39,811 nt of DNA from Acidobacteriota bacterium (lineage in GTDB: Bacteria > Acidobacteriota > Vicinamibacteria > Marinacidobacterales > SMYC01), in assembly GCA_004356105.1 (NCBI GenBank), contig SMYC01000224.1, positions 1-39,811 of the forward strand. Reading direction: 5' to 3'. The notes beneath the pieces are model-generated. The model did no database searches and was not told the DNA's origin. It was given only the letters and a program-made list of their open reading frames with translations. Of the stretch, positions 8,127 through 16,489 are shown one piece after another (position 1 is the first letter of the stretch; each line of letters starts with the position of its first letter). The position numbers were made by a program, and so were the translations under genes.

Positions 8127-10715
8127 GAGATCGTCGCCAACGGATTCGCCCCCACCGCCGGGTGCATGGCGTTGTCGACGGGAGACTCCACTGGCTCGTA
8201 ATGCTCGGGGAAAGGACCTTCGACGAAATCCGTCGCAAAGAGCTTCGCGACCCCCTCGGGCAGCATGATGAACGAGCCCAGCGCATCGGGCGGCGCATCG
8301 GCTTTGAAATCGGGAACATCGCCAACATAGCGATTCCCTTGCCAGCGAATCGCCGCGCGCGTTTCATCCCAAGGTTTCCCGTTCGCATCCGCGGAGGCGC
8401 GGTTGTAGAGAACGCGCCGATTGGCCGGCCAGCTCCACGCCCAGTTCGCGTGGAGGCCGAGCCCGGTCGGATCTTCCTGACCGCGCCGCGCCATTTGGTT
8501 GCCGTCCTCGGTAAAAGAGCCCGCGTAGAGCCAGTTGCCGCAAAGGGTCGAGCCGTCATCCCGAAGCGCGTCGAAGCCCGGAATTTGCCGGCCGCTCGCG
8601 ACGTCTTGGCCGTTGACTTCCTTCGCGACTTCCGAAAGATCGGGCGAGACGGCATTGCCGTAGTCCCACGCGATGTCCATCAGAGGCTCGGGCGAAGCGC
8701 CCCCTTCTTGCTCGTAAAGCTCCCTTATCTTCAGGAATAGGCGTGCGATGATCTCTTGGTCCGGCTTGGCGTCGCCCGGCGGCGGGAGCGCAGCACGCTT
8801 CCACTGAAGCCACCGGGAGGAGTTGACGAATGTGCCATCCTTCTCGGCGAAACACGCTGCCGGCAGCAAGAACACCTCGGTGTCGACCTCGGAAGCGTCC
8901 GGCGCATCGCCGTAATATTCCTCTGCTAATTTCTTCGCGTTCCAGAACGCGGCGGTCTCGGTCTCGAAGTTCTCGACGACGATCATCCACTTTAGCTTGC
9001 GGAGCGCCGCGAGCATCTTCGGCGAGTTCGGCCCGTTCGCCACCGGATTCATGCCGAAAGAAATCAGCCCTTCGACCCCGCCCTTGTGCATGCGATCGAA
9101 AAAGAACCCCCAGCCGAAATTGTCGTTCTCGCCGACCTTCGGAAGATTTGCGTAGGCGAAATCGTTCGCGGGCGTCGCTTTGTCGCCGTAATAGGCCTTG
9201 AGGAGGCTCACGATAAATTTCGACGTGTTGCTCCAATAGTTGAGCGAGTTGGGGCGAAGCGGCCGCGGCGAATTGGCGTCGACGTAGTCTGAAAGGGACT
9301 GCCAATCGGCCCGAGGCACTTTGAGGTAGCCCGGAAGCATGTTCCACGCCCCCATGTCGGTCGCGCCCTGGATGTTCGAATGGCCGCGCTGCGCGTTCAC
9401 ACCTCCGCCGGGTATCCCGATATTGCCGAGAAGCAGCTGCAGCATCGCCGCCGCGTGGATGAGCTGCACCGAATGGCTGTGCTGCGTCCAACCGAGCGCG
9501 TAGAGGATCGTCCCCGCGCGGCCCGCGCGGCCGGTGGAGCAAACGACTTCCGCGACACGGTTGAACTCCTCCGCCGTACAACCGCAGATCTCAGCGACAC
9601 GCTCCGCCGTGTAGCGGGCATAATGCTGCTTCAAGAGCTGAAACACAGAGCGCGGATGATCGAGAGAGGCGTCGACGCGCGCATAGCCTTGGCTGTCGAG
9701 CTCATACTGCCAGCTCGACTTGTCGTATTTCTTCGACGCACTATCCCATCCCGTAAAGTAGCCGTTCTCGAAACCGAAGCCTTCGCTCACGAGAAACGGT
9801 GCGTTCGTGTGCGCCTTGACATAGTCCCTGTGATAGAGGTCATTGCTGAGGGTGTAGTGGATGAGCCCAGCGAGAAAAGCGATATCGCTACCCGAGCGCA
9901 GCGGCACGTAGACATCAGAGACCGCCGCCGGTGCGGGTGAAGCGCGGATCGACACACACGATCTTCGCCTTTCGGCGCTTTTTGCCTCCATGGCGAAGCG
10001 GAAACCAACCGGATGGTTCTCCGCTGGGTTTCCGCCCATGACGAGGACGACGTCCGTGTTGGCAACGTCGGTCCAGCCATTCGTCATCGCGCCCCGTCCG
10101 AAGGTGGCGGCCAAACTGGCCACCGTGGGGCCGTGTCAGAGCCGGGCCTGGTTCTCGTAGGTGACGATACCCAGGCCGAAGCGGAATTTTCCGAGAAGGT
10201 AGTTGATCTCGTTCGTGTCGGTGCAGCCGCCGATGAGCGCTATGTTCTCGAGGCGATTCACGGTTCGCCCGTCGCTGTCCTCGGCTTCGAAGCCCACGTC
10301 GCGGCTGTCTTTGATCCTGCGCGCCATGCGCTCGATGACGTCGTCCCAGGAAATGGCCGTCCACCCCGAGGCGCCGGGCGCGCGATAAAGAGGCTTCGTC
10401 AAACGGCGGTCATTGACGACGTATTGTTTGAGCGAGATGCCTTTGGAGCAGAGCGTACCCTGGTTGATGGGGCTGTCAGTGTCGCCTTCGATGTGAACAA
10501 CGGTCGGCTTCACGTTGCTCGCGCGGTCGCCGAGCGTGTGGATGACGACACCGCAGCCGACGGCGCAGTACGGACAGACGCTCTGGGTCTGGGTGGTGCG
10601 GGCGATCTTGAGCTCTTTCGCGCGGGACGCCGCCTCGCTCAAGTCGAAGCCCAAAGCGGTCGTCGCCTAGCGCGGTCGCGCTTGTTTGAAAGAATTGTCG
10701 TCGGGATAGAGCCAC
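8127..10715 (-). pseudogene. fdnG: Selenocysteine formate dehydrogenase alpha subunit, 3'-truncated and frameshifted
   Basis: The gene starts with GTG at 10715 (GGGAGGG 5 bases upstream) and a twin-arginine signal, LSRRQFFQTSATAL. A frameshift in the TTT run at 10653-10655 leads to the [4Fe-4S] motif CPYCAVGCG...GTLCSKG. An in-frame TGA (10138-10136) follows in NQARL-U-HGPTVASLA, exactly where FdnG/FdoG carry selenocysteine. The body matches FdnG throughout (MGGNPAENHPVGF, YALGWTQHS, GGGVNAQRGHSNIQG, FPEHYEP). A pair of compensating shifts (9928-9983) scrambles about 18 residues. After NPLATI near 8129 the last ~160 residues of the family are absent and gamma-subunit sequence begins. The native enzyme is the periplasmic molybdopterin subunit that oxidises formate to CO2. 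Confidence 0.85.
10103..10138 (-). promoter_or_regulatory. Selenocysteine TGA codon and SECIS-like hairpin
   Basis: TGA at 10138-10136 is followed, 11 bases later, by a hairpin in which GGTGGC (10124-10119) can pair with GCCACC (10108-10103). An alternative pairing gives GGCC/GGCC around an AGTTT loop. The 11-base distance equals that in E. coli fdhF, and the AGTTT loop sits where fdnG has AGTCT. Bacterial SECIS elements bind SelB and recode UGA. The flanking protein sequence (QAR-x-U-HGPTVASL) supports recoding rather than a nonsense mutation. Confidence 0.75.
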
Positions 10716-10741
10716 GGGTACCCTCCCGACTGGATTTGGTA

Positions 10742-11128
10742 TCACAGCCGGTCGGTGGCTGTCAAAGTGATCGGAAACGGTCCGAGGCCTAATTGCCGGT
10801 CGGCACGAGCCGCTTCAGCTCCTGGAACCAATTTTGATTCTAGGTCTTTCACTCGACCCGCCGCTGCCTTGCTTGCGATAACGTCGTCCAAGTGACAGAC
10901 GGGAAATCCCTCTATTTCGACATGACGTTTCCAAGCATCTTCGAATCGCTCGATACCGTCTGGGGCGAAAATCAGGTCCAAGTCAAAGGGGCCATTTTTT
11001 AGTTGCACAAAGTCCTTACCACGTGAGACTTCGGCCGCTTGGCGACGATGGCCCAGCTTATGGAAAGTATCGGTGTCCACCGGAATGCTGTCCTCTGGCG
11101 CTTCTTTGGGTGTACCCTTGCGTGCCAT
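10742..11128 (-). pseudogene. Nucleotidyltransferase-like remnant
   Basis: The frame from ATG at 11128 contains a stretch typical of small MNT/AbiEii-like nucleotidyltransferases: NGPFDLDLIFAPDGIERFED, then VEIEGFPVCHLDDVIASKAA and RVKDLES. These cover the second half of the domain with its acidic residues and the late ASK motif. The first half, including the GG..T..DxD catalytic motif, is absent, and there is no ribosome binding site before the ATG. The last ~20 residues (after KDLES) do not resemble the family, so a frameshift near 10830 is likely. The piece abuts a different gene fragment upstream, which suggests rearranged debris. Confidence 0.45.
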
Positions 11129-11238
11129 CGGTGAACAACGTTTCCCAGCATATCGATCTCGAAAGCCTTTCCGCTGCGCCCGGACATATACAGGATGTTT
11201 CCGTTTCGAAGCTGTCGCGCATCCCCCACGGCGTGGTC
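11119..11238 (-). pseudogene. Arylsulfotransferase-like fragment
   Basis: About 40 codons read DARQLRNGNILYMSG and KAFEIDMLGNVVHRWHA, which resemble the blade motif of arylsulfotransferase (ASST) proteins (LPNGNxLxxxG...EID..G.vVW.w). No start, ribosome site or remaining blades are present, and the frame runs into the nucleotidyltransferase remnant in another phase. It looks like a broken-off piece of a larger gene. The match is short, so the family call is tentative. Confidence 0.35.
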
Positions 11239-11445
11239 GGTTCGGTAATCTAGTGGCTGACACAGCCCGGCCCACGAGATATTGGGGCAGGCCGGGCGAC
11301 CGACAGTAGCGGGACCGCGCACTCGCAAAAATAGTTGGGAAACGCACAGTCTGGATGTAGTCTAAAGCTCATAAGGTGCGTCCGTGGGAGCGGAATGCAC
11401 CGATTCACTCATCAAACTATGATCGCTTTTTAAAGGAGAGGTGCC

Positions 11446-12087
11446 ATGGCAATTCGTTTGGGAGATACGGCTCCCGATTTCAAAGCCGATACGACGGAGG
11501 GCCCCATTCAGTTTCACGACTGGATCGGGGATGGTTGGGCCGTGTTGTTCTCGCACCCCAAGGACTTCACGCCAGTCTGCACCACCGAGCTGGGTGAAGT
11601 AGCGAAGCTCAAGAGCGAGTTCGACAAGAGGAACGTCAAAGTCGTGGGGCTCAGCGTGGACAAAGTCGGGGATCACGAAAAGTGGTCCAAAGACATCGAA
11701 GAGACCCAGGGGGTGGCCGTCAACTTCCCCCTCATCGACGACGCCAGTCGGAAGGTGTCGGATCTCTACGACATGATCCATCCGGAAGCCGACGATACGA
11801 TGACCGTGCGCTCGGTTTTCGTGATAGGTCCGGACAAGAAAGTAAAGCTCACCATTACGTACCCGGCGAGCACTGGACGCAATTTCGACGAGATCCTGCG
11901 CGTGATCGACTCGCTACAGCTGACCGCGAATTATCAAGTGGCGACACCCGTGAACTGGAAGGACGGCGATGACGTCATCATCGTACCTTCGGTGAGCAAC
12001 GAAGAGGCGGAAAAGAAGTTTCCCAAGGGTTTCAAAGAAGTGAAACCCTACTTGCGCATTACCCCGCAGCCGAATCGCGACGCGTAA
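11446..12087 (+). CDS. 1-Cys peroxiredoxin (Prx6 type)
   Basis: A 213-residue peroxiredoxin that reduces H2O2 and alkyl hydroperoxides. The peroxidatic cysteine is Cys45 in HPKDFTPVCTTELG. It is the only cysteine in the protein, so it is a 1-Cys enzyme needing an external thiol. The long C-terminal extension (about residues 160-213, with NYQVATPVNWKDGDDVIIVPSV) is diagnostic of the Prx6 subgroup, and length is normal. AGGAG lies 8 bases upstream of the ATG. A possible promoter is TTGGGA (11335-11340), 17 bases, TAGTCT (11358-11363), but it is weak. It stands alone and is followed by a strong hairpin. Confidence 0.95.
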   Translation: MAIRLGDTAPDFKADTTEGPIQFHDWIGDGWAVLFSHPKDFTPVCTTELGEVAKLKSEFDKRNVKVVGLSVDKVGDHEKWSKDIEETQGVAVNFPLIDDASRKVSDLYDMIHPEADDTMTVRSVFVIGPDKKVKLTITYPASTGRNFDEILRVIDSLQLTANYQVATPVNWKDGDDVIIVPSVSNEEAEKKFPKGFKEVKPYLRITPQPNRDA

Positions 12088-12114
12088 GCCCACGCTGCAC
12101 GGAGCTTTTTAGTC

Positions 12115-12141
12115 GATTCCCCGGCGTTAGGCCGGGGAATC
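12115..12141. terminator. Strong hairpin after the peroxiredoxin gene
   Basis: GATTCCCCGGC (12115-12125) pairs perfectly with GCCGGGGAATC (12131-12141) over an 11-base stem and a 5-base loop. It lies 28 bases beyond the peroxiredoxin stop and ahead of the convergent pterin dehydratase gene. There is no T-run after the stem, so it may protect the mRNA 3' end or act bidirectionally rather than terminate by the classical route. Confidence 0.5.
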
Positions 12142-12279
12142 CACATCGAATAGCGCCGATCCGTCCGGGTAGGTTGCGGGCTGGTGCGGTAGGTAAGGGG
12201 AGTTGTAACCGGCGGCTTTCGCCTCGACCCGATTCGCCGACGCGAGAACGGGTCCGGACAAGGCCGTTCTTCGGAATGG

Positions 12280-12633
12280 TCACGCCGGCGAGCGTGCGCC
12301 GTAAAAGACGCTGGTCTTTTGGGCCATGATGAAATCGTTCCGGTGTAGGCCTCGAATCTTGTGAGTCCACCAAGAGACCGTGACGCGACCCCACTCGGTG
12401 AGGATCGCTGGATGGTGACCCTCGCTTTCAGCCAGCTCGCCGACCTTCTGCGTAAACGCCAGCGCTTCGGCAAAGTTCTTGAAGCTGAAGACGCGATTGA
12501 GACGCGGGATGTCCCCCTCAGTCAGGACCTGCCACTCCGGGGTTTCGGGCTTCAGGTGCGCGATCTCTGAGTCGTTGAGCCTTGGCGCGTCGCGTCGGCA
12601 GGCGACGCACTTTTCCTGAATCAACTTACCCAT
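12280..12633 (-). CDS. phhB: 4a-hydroxytetrahydrobiopterin dehydratase (PCD/PhhB)
   Basis: A 117-residue protein of normal family length. It dehydrates 4a-hydroxytetrahydrobiopterin so that the pterin cofactor of aromatic amino acid hydroxylases can be recycled. The N-terminal CVACRRDAPxL motif, the catalytic EGHHPAILTEWGRV (His73, His74) and VSWWTHKIRGLHRNDF (His91) are all present. No aromatic amino acid hydroxylase is in the window. It follows the Rieske ferredoxin gene by only 7 bases on the same strand, so the two probably share an mRNA. Confidence 0.93.
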   Translation of the reverse strand: MGKLIQEKCVACRRDAPRLNDSEIAHLKPETPEWQVLTEGDIPRLNRVFSFKNFAEALAFTQKVGELAESEGHHPAILTEWGRVTVSWWTHKIRGLHRNDFIMAQKTSVFYGARSPA

Positions 12634-12640
12634 GAATTCC

Positions 12641-12952
12641 TTAGGATATCTCGACTTCGACGTCGTCCCCCTCGACGCGCACGTTGTAGGATGTCACTTC
12701 CGCAGGCGCGGGCGGCGTCAGGTTCTTGCCAGTGCAGACATCGAAGTTGGCTCCGTGCCACGGACAGGTCACTGTGCTGCCCTCGAGTGATCCCTCGGAC
12801 AGAGGGCCTCCACGGTGCGTGCAGGTGTCCGCGATCGCGTAGCAGGTCCCATCTACGTTGAAAAGAGCAATCTTGTTTCCGGCGACCTCGACGGCCATAC
12901 CCTGCCCGGGGGCAAGGTTCTTCGTCTCTGCGACCTTGTGAAAGGTTCCCAT
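12641..12952 (-). CDS. Rieske-type [2Fe-2S] ferredoxin
   Basis: A 103-residue protein with the two cluster motifs CTHRGG (Cys44, His46) and CPWHGANFD (Cys63, His66). It is the size of soluble Rieske ferredoxins of the NirD/BphF type, which pass electrons to oxygenases or reductases. GGGAGG is 10 bases upstream of the ATG. It is the first gene of a two-gene unit with the pterin dehydratase. No oxygenase or reductase partner is adjacent, so its acceptor is unknown. Confidence 0.93.
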   Translation of the reverse strand: MGTFHKVAETKNLAPGQGMAVEVAGNKIALFNVDGTCYAIADTCTHRGGPLSEGSLEGSTVTCPWHGANFDVCTGKNLTPPAPAEVTSYNVRVEGDDVEVEIS

Positions 12953-13309
12953 CGCGATAAGTCCTCCCTGAAACGATGATTGTAACGGCGCCGCCGAGAT
13001 AACTCAAAGCGCAGGTTGCCGCTTTGCCGCTCGACAGGGTCCGTCCTCCGCAAAACGCGCGGGACGAGATCCTGGATGCGTTGGTGGACAGACTCAGCTG
13101 CACCTCTTACCTCGTCGTCAACGTCGGCGGCCGTTCTAGCTCTAGCCGTGCTTTCCGGAGCACTCAGGCGTTCACGGTATCGTTAGATTTGACTAATTTG
13201 TATTTAATTATATATTGAGTCGCGGCTTCCATGAGCTCGTGTAGAAGCCTTAGAAGCGGTCGCCCAGTACGCCTTGGGCGAGACGCCAAATGCCTTCCGG
13301 GAAAAAAGC
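12953..13309. other. Intergenic region
   Basis: This is a 357-base gap between the divergent Rieske and TPR genes. The first ~30 bases hold the Rieske ribosome site. The rest has no convincing coding frame. An AT-rich island at 13180-13220 carries the promoter described next. A short GTGCT/AGCAC inverted repeat lies at about 13148-13163. Confidence 0.6.
13189..13216 (+). promoter_or_regulatory. Sigma-70-type promoter upstream of the TPR gene
   Basis: TTGACT (13189-13194), a 16-base AT-rich spacer and TATATT (13211-13216) form a near-consensus promoter. It stands out strongly against the GC-rich background. It would give a leader of about 85 bases before the TPR gene ATG at 13310. Confidence 0.6.
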
Positions 13310-13642
13310 ATGGCCGACGACAGCCGAATTCGAAAGTTCCAGGAGTTCCTTGCCAAGGACCCACGAGACCCGATGCTTCATTACGGGCTTGGAAACGAGC
13401 TCTCAAAAAGCGGCCGCTTCGCGGACGCCGTCGAGAGCTTTGAAGAAGCCATCCGCGTCAAGCCCAACTACACGGCGGCATACCGTCAGTTGGGCAAATC
13501 CTTGGAGAAGTTGGACCATAAGGACGAGGCCCGACGTGCCTATGAAAAGGGTATCGCCTTGGGTGTCGAGACCGGAGATTTGCAAACCGTGAAAGAAATG
13601 AAGGTTTTCCTGGCGCGTCTAGGAGCGGATTCCGAACCGTGA
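13310..13642 (+). CDS. Small TPR-repeat protein
   Basis: A 110-residue soluble protein with about two tetratricopeptide repeats: DPMLHYGLGNELSKSGRFADAVESFEEAIRV... and YTAAYRQLGKSLEKLDHKDEARRAYEKGIAL.... The spacing of the G/A/Y positions follows the 34-residue TPR consensus. The ATG at 13310 has a weak GGGAA site upstream and removes a non-TPR N-terminal extension. TPRs mediate protein-protein contacts. Small DDSRI-KFQ-FLAKDP-starting proteins of this type are found in several phyla, but the partner is unknown. Confidence 0.8.
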   Translation: MADDSRIRKFQEFLAKDPRDPMLHYGLGNELSKSGRFADAVESFEEAIRVKPNYTAAYRQLGKSLEKLDHKDEARRAYEKGIALGVETGDLQTVKEMKVFLARLGADSEP

Positions 13643-13651
13643 GAAAGCGAA

Positions 13652-14095
13652 TTGAGCGCCGTGGGTCGTCTTAGAGAGTCCTGCGAGGTAGAACGTTTGG
13701 GATTTATTGGATACGCGGCTCGCCGAAACGTAACTCCGGGTCGTGACGTCGTCCGGATCTTCATTAACTGCGCGCGCACGGATGCACCCACCGTCGGCGA
13801 ACGACAACGCTTGAACGACCCCGCAGGCCTTTCCCCCCCAGACGATATCGGCTTTCTCCATGCCATCGACGTCCTTTTCGAGGAGCGGCGATGTCGTTTC
13901 ACGGGACTCGATACACTGTCAGCCGTTCGCAAGTTCCACCGCTTCATGGGTGCTCTCGGTGCGCGCGCACGCGAAATGGGGCAGGGCCACGACTGGCCAT
14001 TCGAGTCGACAGGGAACTTGTTGGAAACGCTCGCACGCATCAAGAACTCCCGCGACTACAGTTCAGTCGCTCAGTCTCGTCAACTCGATAGATGA
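13652..14095 (+). CDS. Hypothetical protein, uncertain
   Basis: An open frame of 147 codons whose only early start is TTG, with no clear ribosome binding site. Codon choice in the second half (from about 13835) looks like the neighbouring genes. The product is mostly helical, with FLHAIDVLFEERRCRF and LSAVRKFHRFMGALGARARE. I do not recognise the family. It follows the TPR gene by 9 bases, which would fit an operon. It may be a degraded or spurious frame. Confidence 0.3.
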   Translation: MSAVGRLRESCEVERLGFIGYAARRNVTPGRDVVRIFINCARTDAPTVGERQRLNDPAGLSPPDDIGFLHAIDVLFEERRCRFTGLDTLSAVRKFHRFMGALGARAREMGQGHDWPFESTGNLLETLARIKNSRDYSSVAQSRQLDR

Positions 14096-14455
14096 ATCTG
14101 AACGGCTGAGTCACCCCTTGCGAGCCGCGTCGGACCGAGAGCTCATCAACCAAATTCCAACGCCGTCACCCGACAACACGCTACTCGGCTTCCATGAAGT
14201 CGTCCCCACGCCTCCGCGGTTTCTCACGTCCCAAGTTGGACTCCGCCCAGACGAAGTTGGTCTCGTTCGTACGACTTTCCGCCAAGAGTTCGAGAGTCCG
14301 CGTGTGAAGCCCGAGCGCTCTCCCGATCATGCTGTTGATTGAAACTCCCGTTCGCCCCCGCTAGAATTCCCAGTTCGAAGAGCTATGATGAACGCGAACA
14401 CCGCACACTCGATCGTGTTGCTCGACCAGGCGTGTCACAAAGAGCCCAGGAGCTG
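14096..14455. other. Intergenic region upstream of the kinase
   Basis: In this 360-base stretch I see no supported gene on either strand. The only clear signal is the promoter at 14339-14367. Confidence 0.5.
14339..14367 (+). promoter_or_regulatory. Promoter of the Ser/Thr kinase gene
   Basis: TTGAAA (14339-14344), a 17-base spacer and TAGAAT (14362-14367) make a good sigma-70-type promoter about 90 bases before the kinase ATG. Confidence 0.55.
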
Positions 14456-16489
14456 ATGACACTTCAACCCGGACATCGTCTCGGCCGCTACGAGATCCTC
14501 GAAGCCATCGGAGCCGGCGGCATGGGTGAGGTCTACCGTGCTCGTGACACGAGCCTCGAGCGCGACATCGCGATCAAGATCCTGCCCGATGCCTTTTCAA
14601 ACGATCCGGAACGCTCGAGCCGATTCGAGCGCGAGGCAAAAGCGGTCTCCTCGTTGAACCACCCGCACATCTGTACCCTCCACGACATCGGCAACGACGA
14701 CGGCATCCGCTACATGGTGATGGAGCTCATCGAGAGTGAGACGCTTCAGAGCCGTCTCGCGAGAAAACCGCTCTCGTTCGAAGAGGCTCTGGAATATGCG
14801 ATACAGATCGCGGACGCGCTCGCGTGCGCACACGCCGCGGGCGTTGTCCATCGAGACTTGAAGCCTGGGAACGTGATGCTCACGAAGTCCGGGATCAAGC
14901 TTCTCGATTTTGGGTTGGCGAAAGTCCAACGGGAGGAGAGCGGCGCTGGCGTTGACTCGGAGACGCCCACACAACAGAAAGACCTCACGAGCCAAGGCGC
15001 TGTTCTAGGCACGTTTCGCTATATGTCGCCCGAACAGCTCGAGGGACGCGAGATCGACGCGCGCACGGATATCTTCGCGTTCGGAGCCGTTTTGTACGAA
15101 ATGGTGACGGGGAAGAAGGCCTTCGATGGCGCCAGCGAGGCGAGCTTGATCGCCGCGATTATGGAATCCGAGCCGGACTCGATCACGACATCGAAAGCCC
15201 TCGACTGGATCGTGCGAACCTCGATCGCGAAAGAGCCGGACGATCGATGGAGCTCGATGCACGATGTAAAGCTCCATCTTCAGCGACTTTCGAATGTCGA
15301 TGAGCCCGACGCCACTCAGCCCTCGCGAGGAAGCTCCGTTGTCGCGTGGAGCGTCACCGCCGTCGCCGTCGCCGTTATGGCGCTCGTCGTTTCTCTCATG
15401 AGCGGAGACAGGTCCCCGCGGCGTGCGACGAAGCGATTCGCGATCCATCCGCCGGAGGCCGCAACATTCACCTGGCGGGACTCTCCTGAAATTTCGCCGG
15501 ACGGAAGTCTTCTTGCATTTGTCGCGGAAAGCGCCGCGGGGATACGGCATCTGTGGATCCGACCCTTGGACGATTTGGAGGCGCGCGAGCTTCCCGGGAC
15601 GGAAGGTGCTGAACAACCTTTTTGGAAGCCGGATAGCCGTAGCCTCGGGTTCTTCGCCGGCGGCTACATGAAGAGGATCGAAATCGATGGCGCAGCTCCC
15701 AAGACATTAACGCCGAATCCGTCCGGGAAAGGGGCGACCTGGAACCGCGACGGGACCATCGTGTTTTCTCCCCAGCTCGGCCCACTCTTTGTGATTTCTG
15801 ATTCCGGTGGCGGTCTTCGTCAGGTGAGCGTTCTCGATGCCGACCGGGACGAGTTCCTCCACCGATATCCGGTTTTTCTCCCTGATGGGCGCCACTTCCT
15901 CTTCGTCGTACAGGCCGCGGGACCGAAGAATAGCGGGCTCTTCTTGGGCTCGGTCGACACCCAAGTGAAAAAGAAAATTGGATCGATGCCGTCGAGAGCG
16001 GTATTCGTGCCTCCCGAACATATTCTCTTTCGAGGCGAAGCCGCGCTCATGGCGCAGCGTTTCGATCTCGGTCGCCTGGATCTCGCCGGTGACCCATTCG
16101 TGGTGGATGAAGCCGTGGCCGGCGCGAGGACGTTCGGGGGCGCCACGTTCTCCGTTTCCGAGAACGGCGTGGTGGTGTTTCGGCCGCAAACCACGTCCCT
16201 GTCACGGCTCGTTTGGTTCGACCGCAAAGGCAATAGCCTCGGCAGTATCGGCGATCCGGCGGAGTATAACAGCTTGGATCTCGCGGCCGACGGTACACGG
16301 ATACTCGTCGAGGTTCTCGCTCCCGAAACCCGCATGGGCGACGTTTGGATTCTAGATGACTCTCGAGACACCGCAACGAGGATCACACATGATTCGGACT
16401 GGGAGTTCGGCGTGAGTTGGGCACGAGATGACGCGGCGATCCACTTAGAGATTCACACTGTCAGTGGGTTCATTCGCTACGGAACTTGA
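14456..16489 (+). CDS. Ser/Thr protein kinase with membrane helix and PD40 beta-propeller (propeller interrupted)
   Basis: ATG at 14456 has AGGAG 4 bases upstream and places the kinase domain at the N-terminus. Hanks-type motifs are complete: glycine loop GAGGMG (19-24), Lys41, HRDLKPGN (132-139), DFG (151-153) and SPEQLEG (191-197). A membrane helix lies at about 296-316, followed by an extracytoplasmic WD40/PD40 propeller (SPEISPDGSLLAFVAE, KPDSRSLGFF, YPVFLPDGRHFLFV). The frame stops at 16489 in the middle of a propeller blade, and homologous blades continue in another frame. The architecture is abundant in Acidobacteriota and is thought to sense periplasmic ligands. The kinase half should be active even if the propeller is broken. 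Confidence 0.85.
   Translation: MTLQPGHRLGRYEILEAIGAGGMGEVYRARDTSLERDIAIKILPDAFSNDPERSSRFEREAKAVSSLNHPHICTLHDIGNDDGIRYMVMELIESETLQSRLARKPLSFEEALEYAIQIADALACAHAAGVVHRDLKPGNVMLTKSGIKLLDFGLAKVQREESGAGVDSETPTQQKDLTSQGAVLGTFRYMSPEQLEGREIDARTDIFAFGAVLYEMVTGKKAFDGASEASLIAAIMESEPDSITTSKALDWIVRTSIAKEPDDRWSSMHDVKLHLQRLSNVDEPDATQPSRGSSVVAWSVTAVAVAVMALVVSLMSGDRSPRRATKRFAIHPPEAATFTWRDSPEISPDGSLLAFVAESAAGIRHLWIRPLDDLEARELPGTEGAEQPFWKPDSRSLGFFAGGYMKRIEIDGAAPKTLTPNPSGKGATWNRDGTIVFSPQLGPLFVISDSGGGLRQVSVLDADRDEFLHRYPVFLPDGRHFLFVVQAAGPKNSGLFLGSVDTQVKKKIGSMPSRAVFVPPEHILFRGEAALMAQRFDLGRLDLAGDPFVVDEAVAGARTFGGATFSVSENGVVVFRPQTTSLSRLVWFDRKGNSLGSIGDPAEYNSLDLAADGTRILVEVLAPETRMGDVWILDDSRDTATRITHDSDWEFGVSWARDDAAIHLEIHTVSGFIRYGT

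Noticed and set aside
10136..10138. TGA as a nonsense mutation splitting the FDH alpha gene
   Set aside because: Its position matches selenocysteine in FdnG/FdoG and it is followed by a SECIS-like hairpin at the standard distance.
12641..12952. Rieske protein as the BoxA-type electron donor for BoxB
   Set aside because: BoxA is a larger FAD/FeS reductase, and this gene lies 18 kb away in an operon with a pterin dehydratase.
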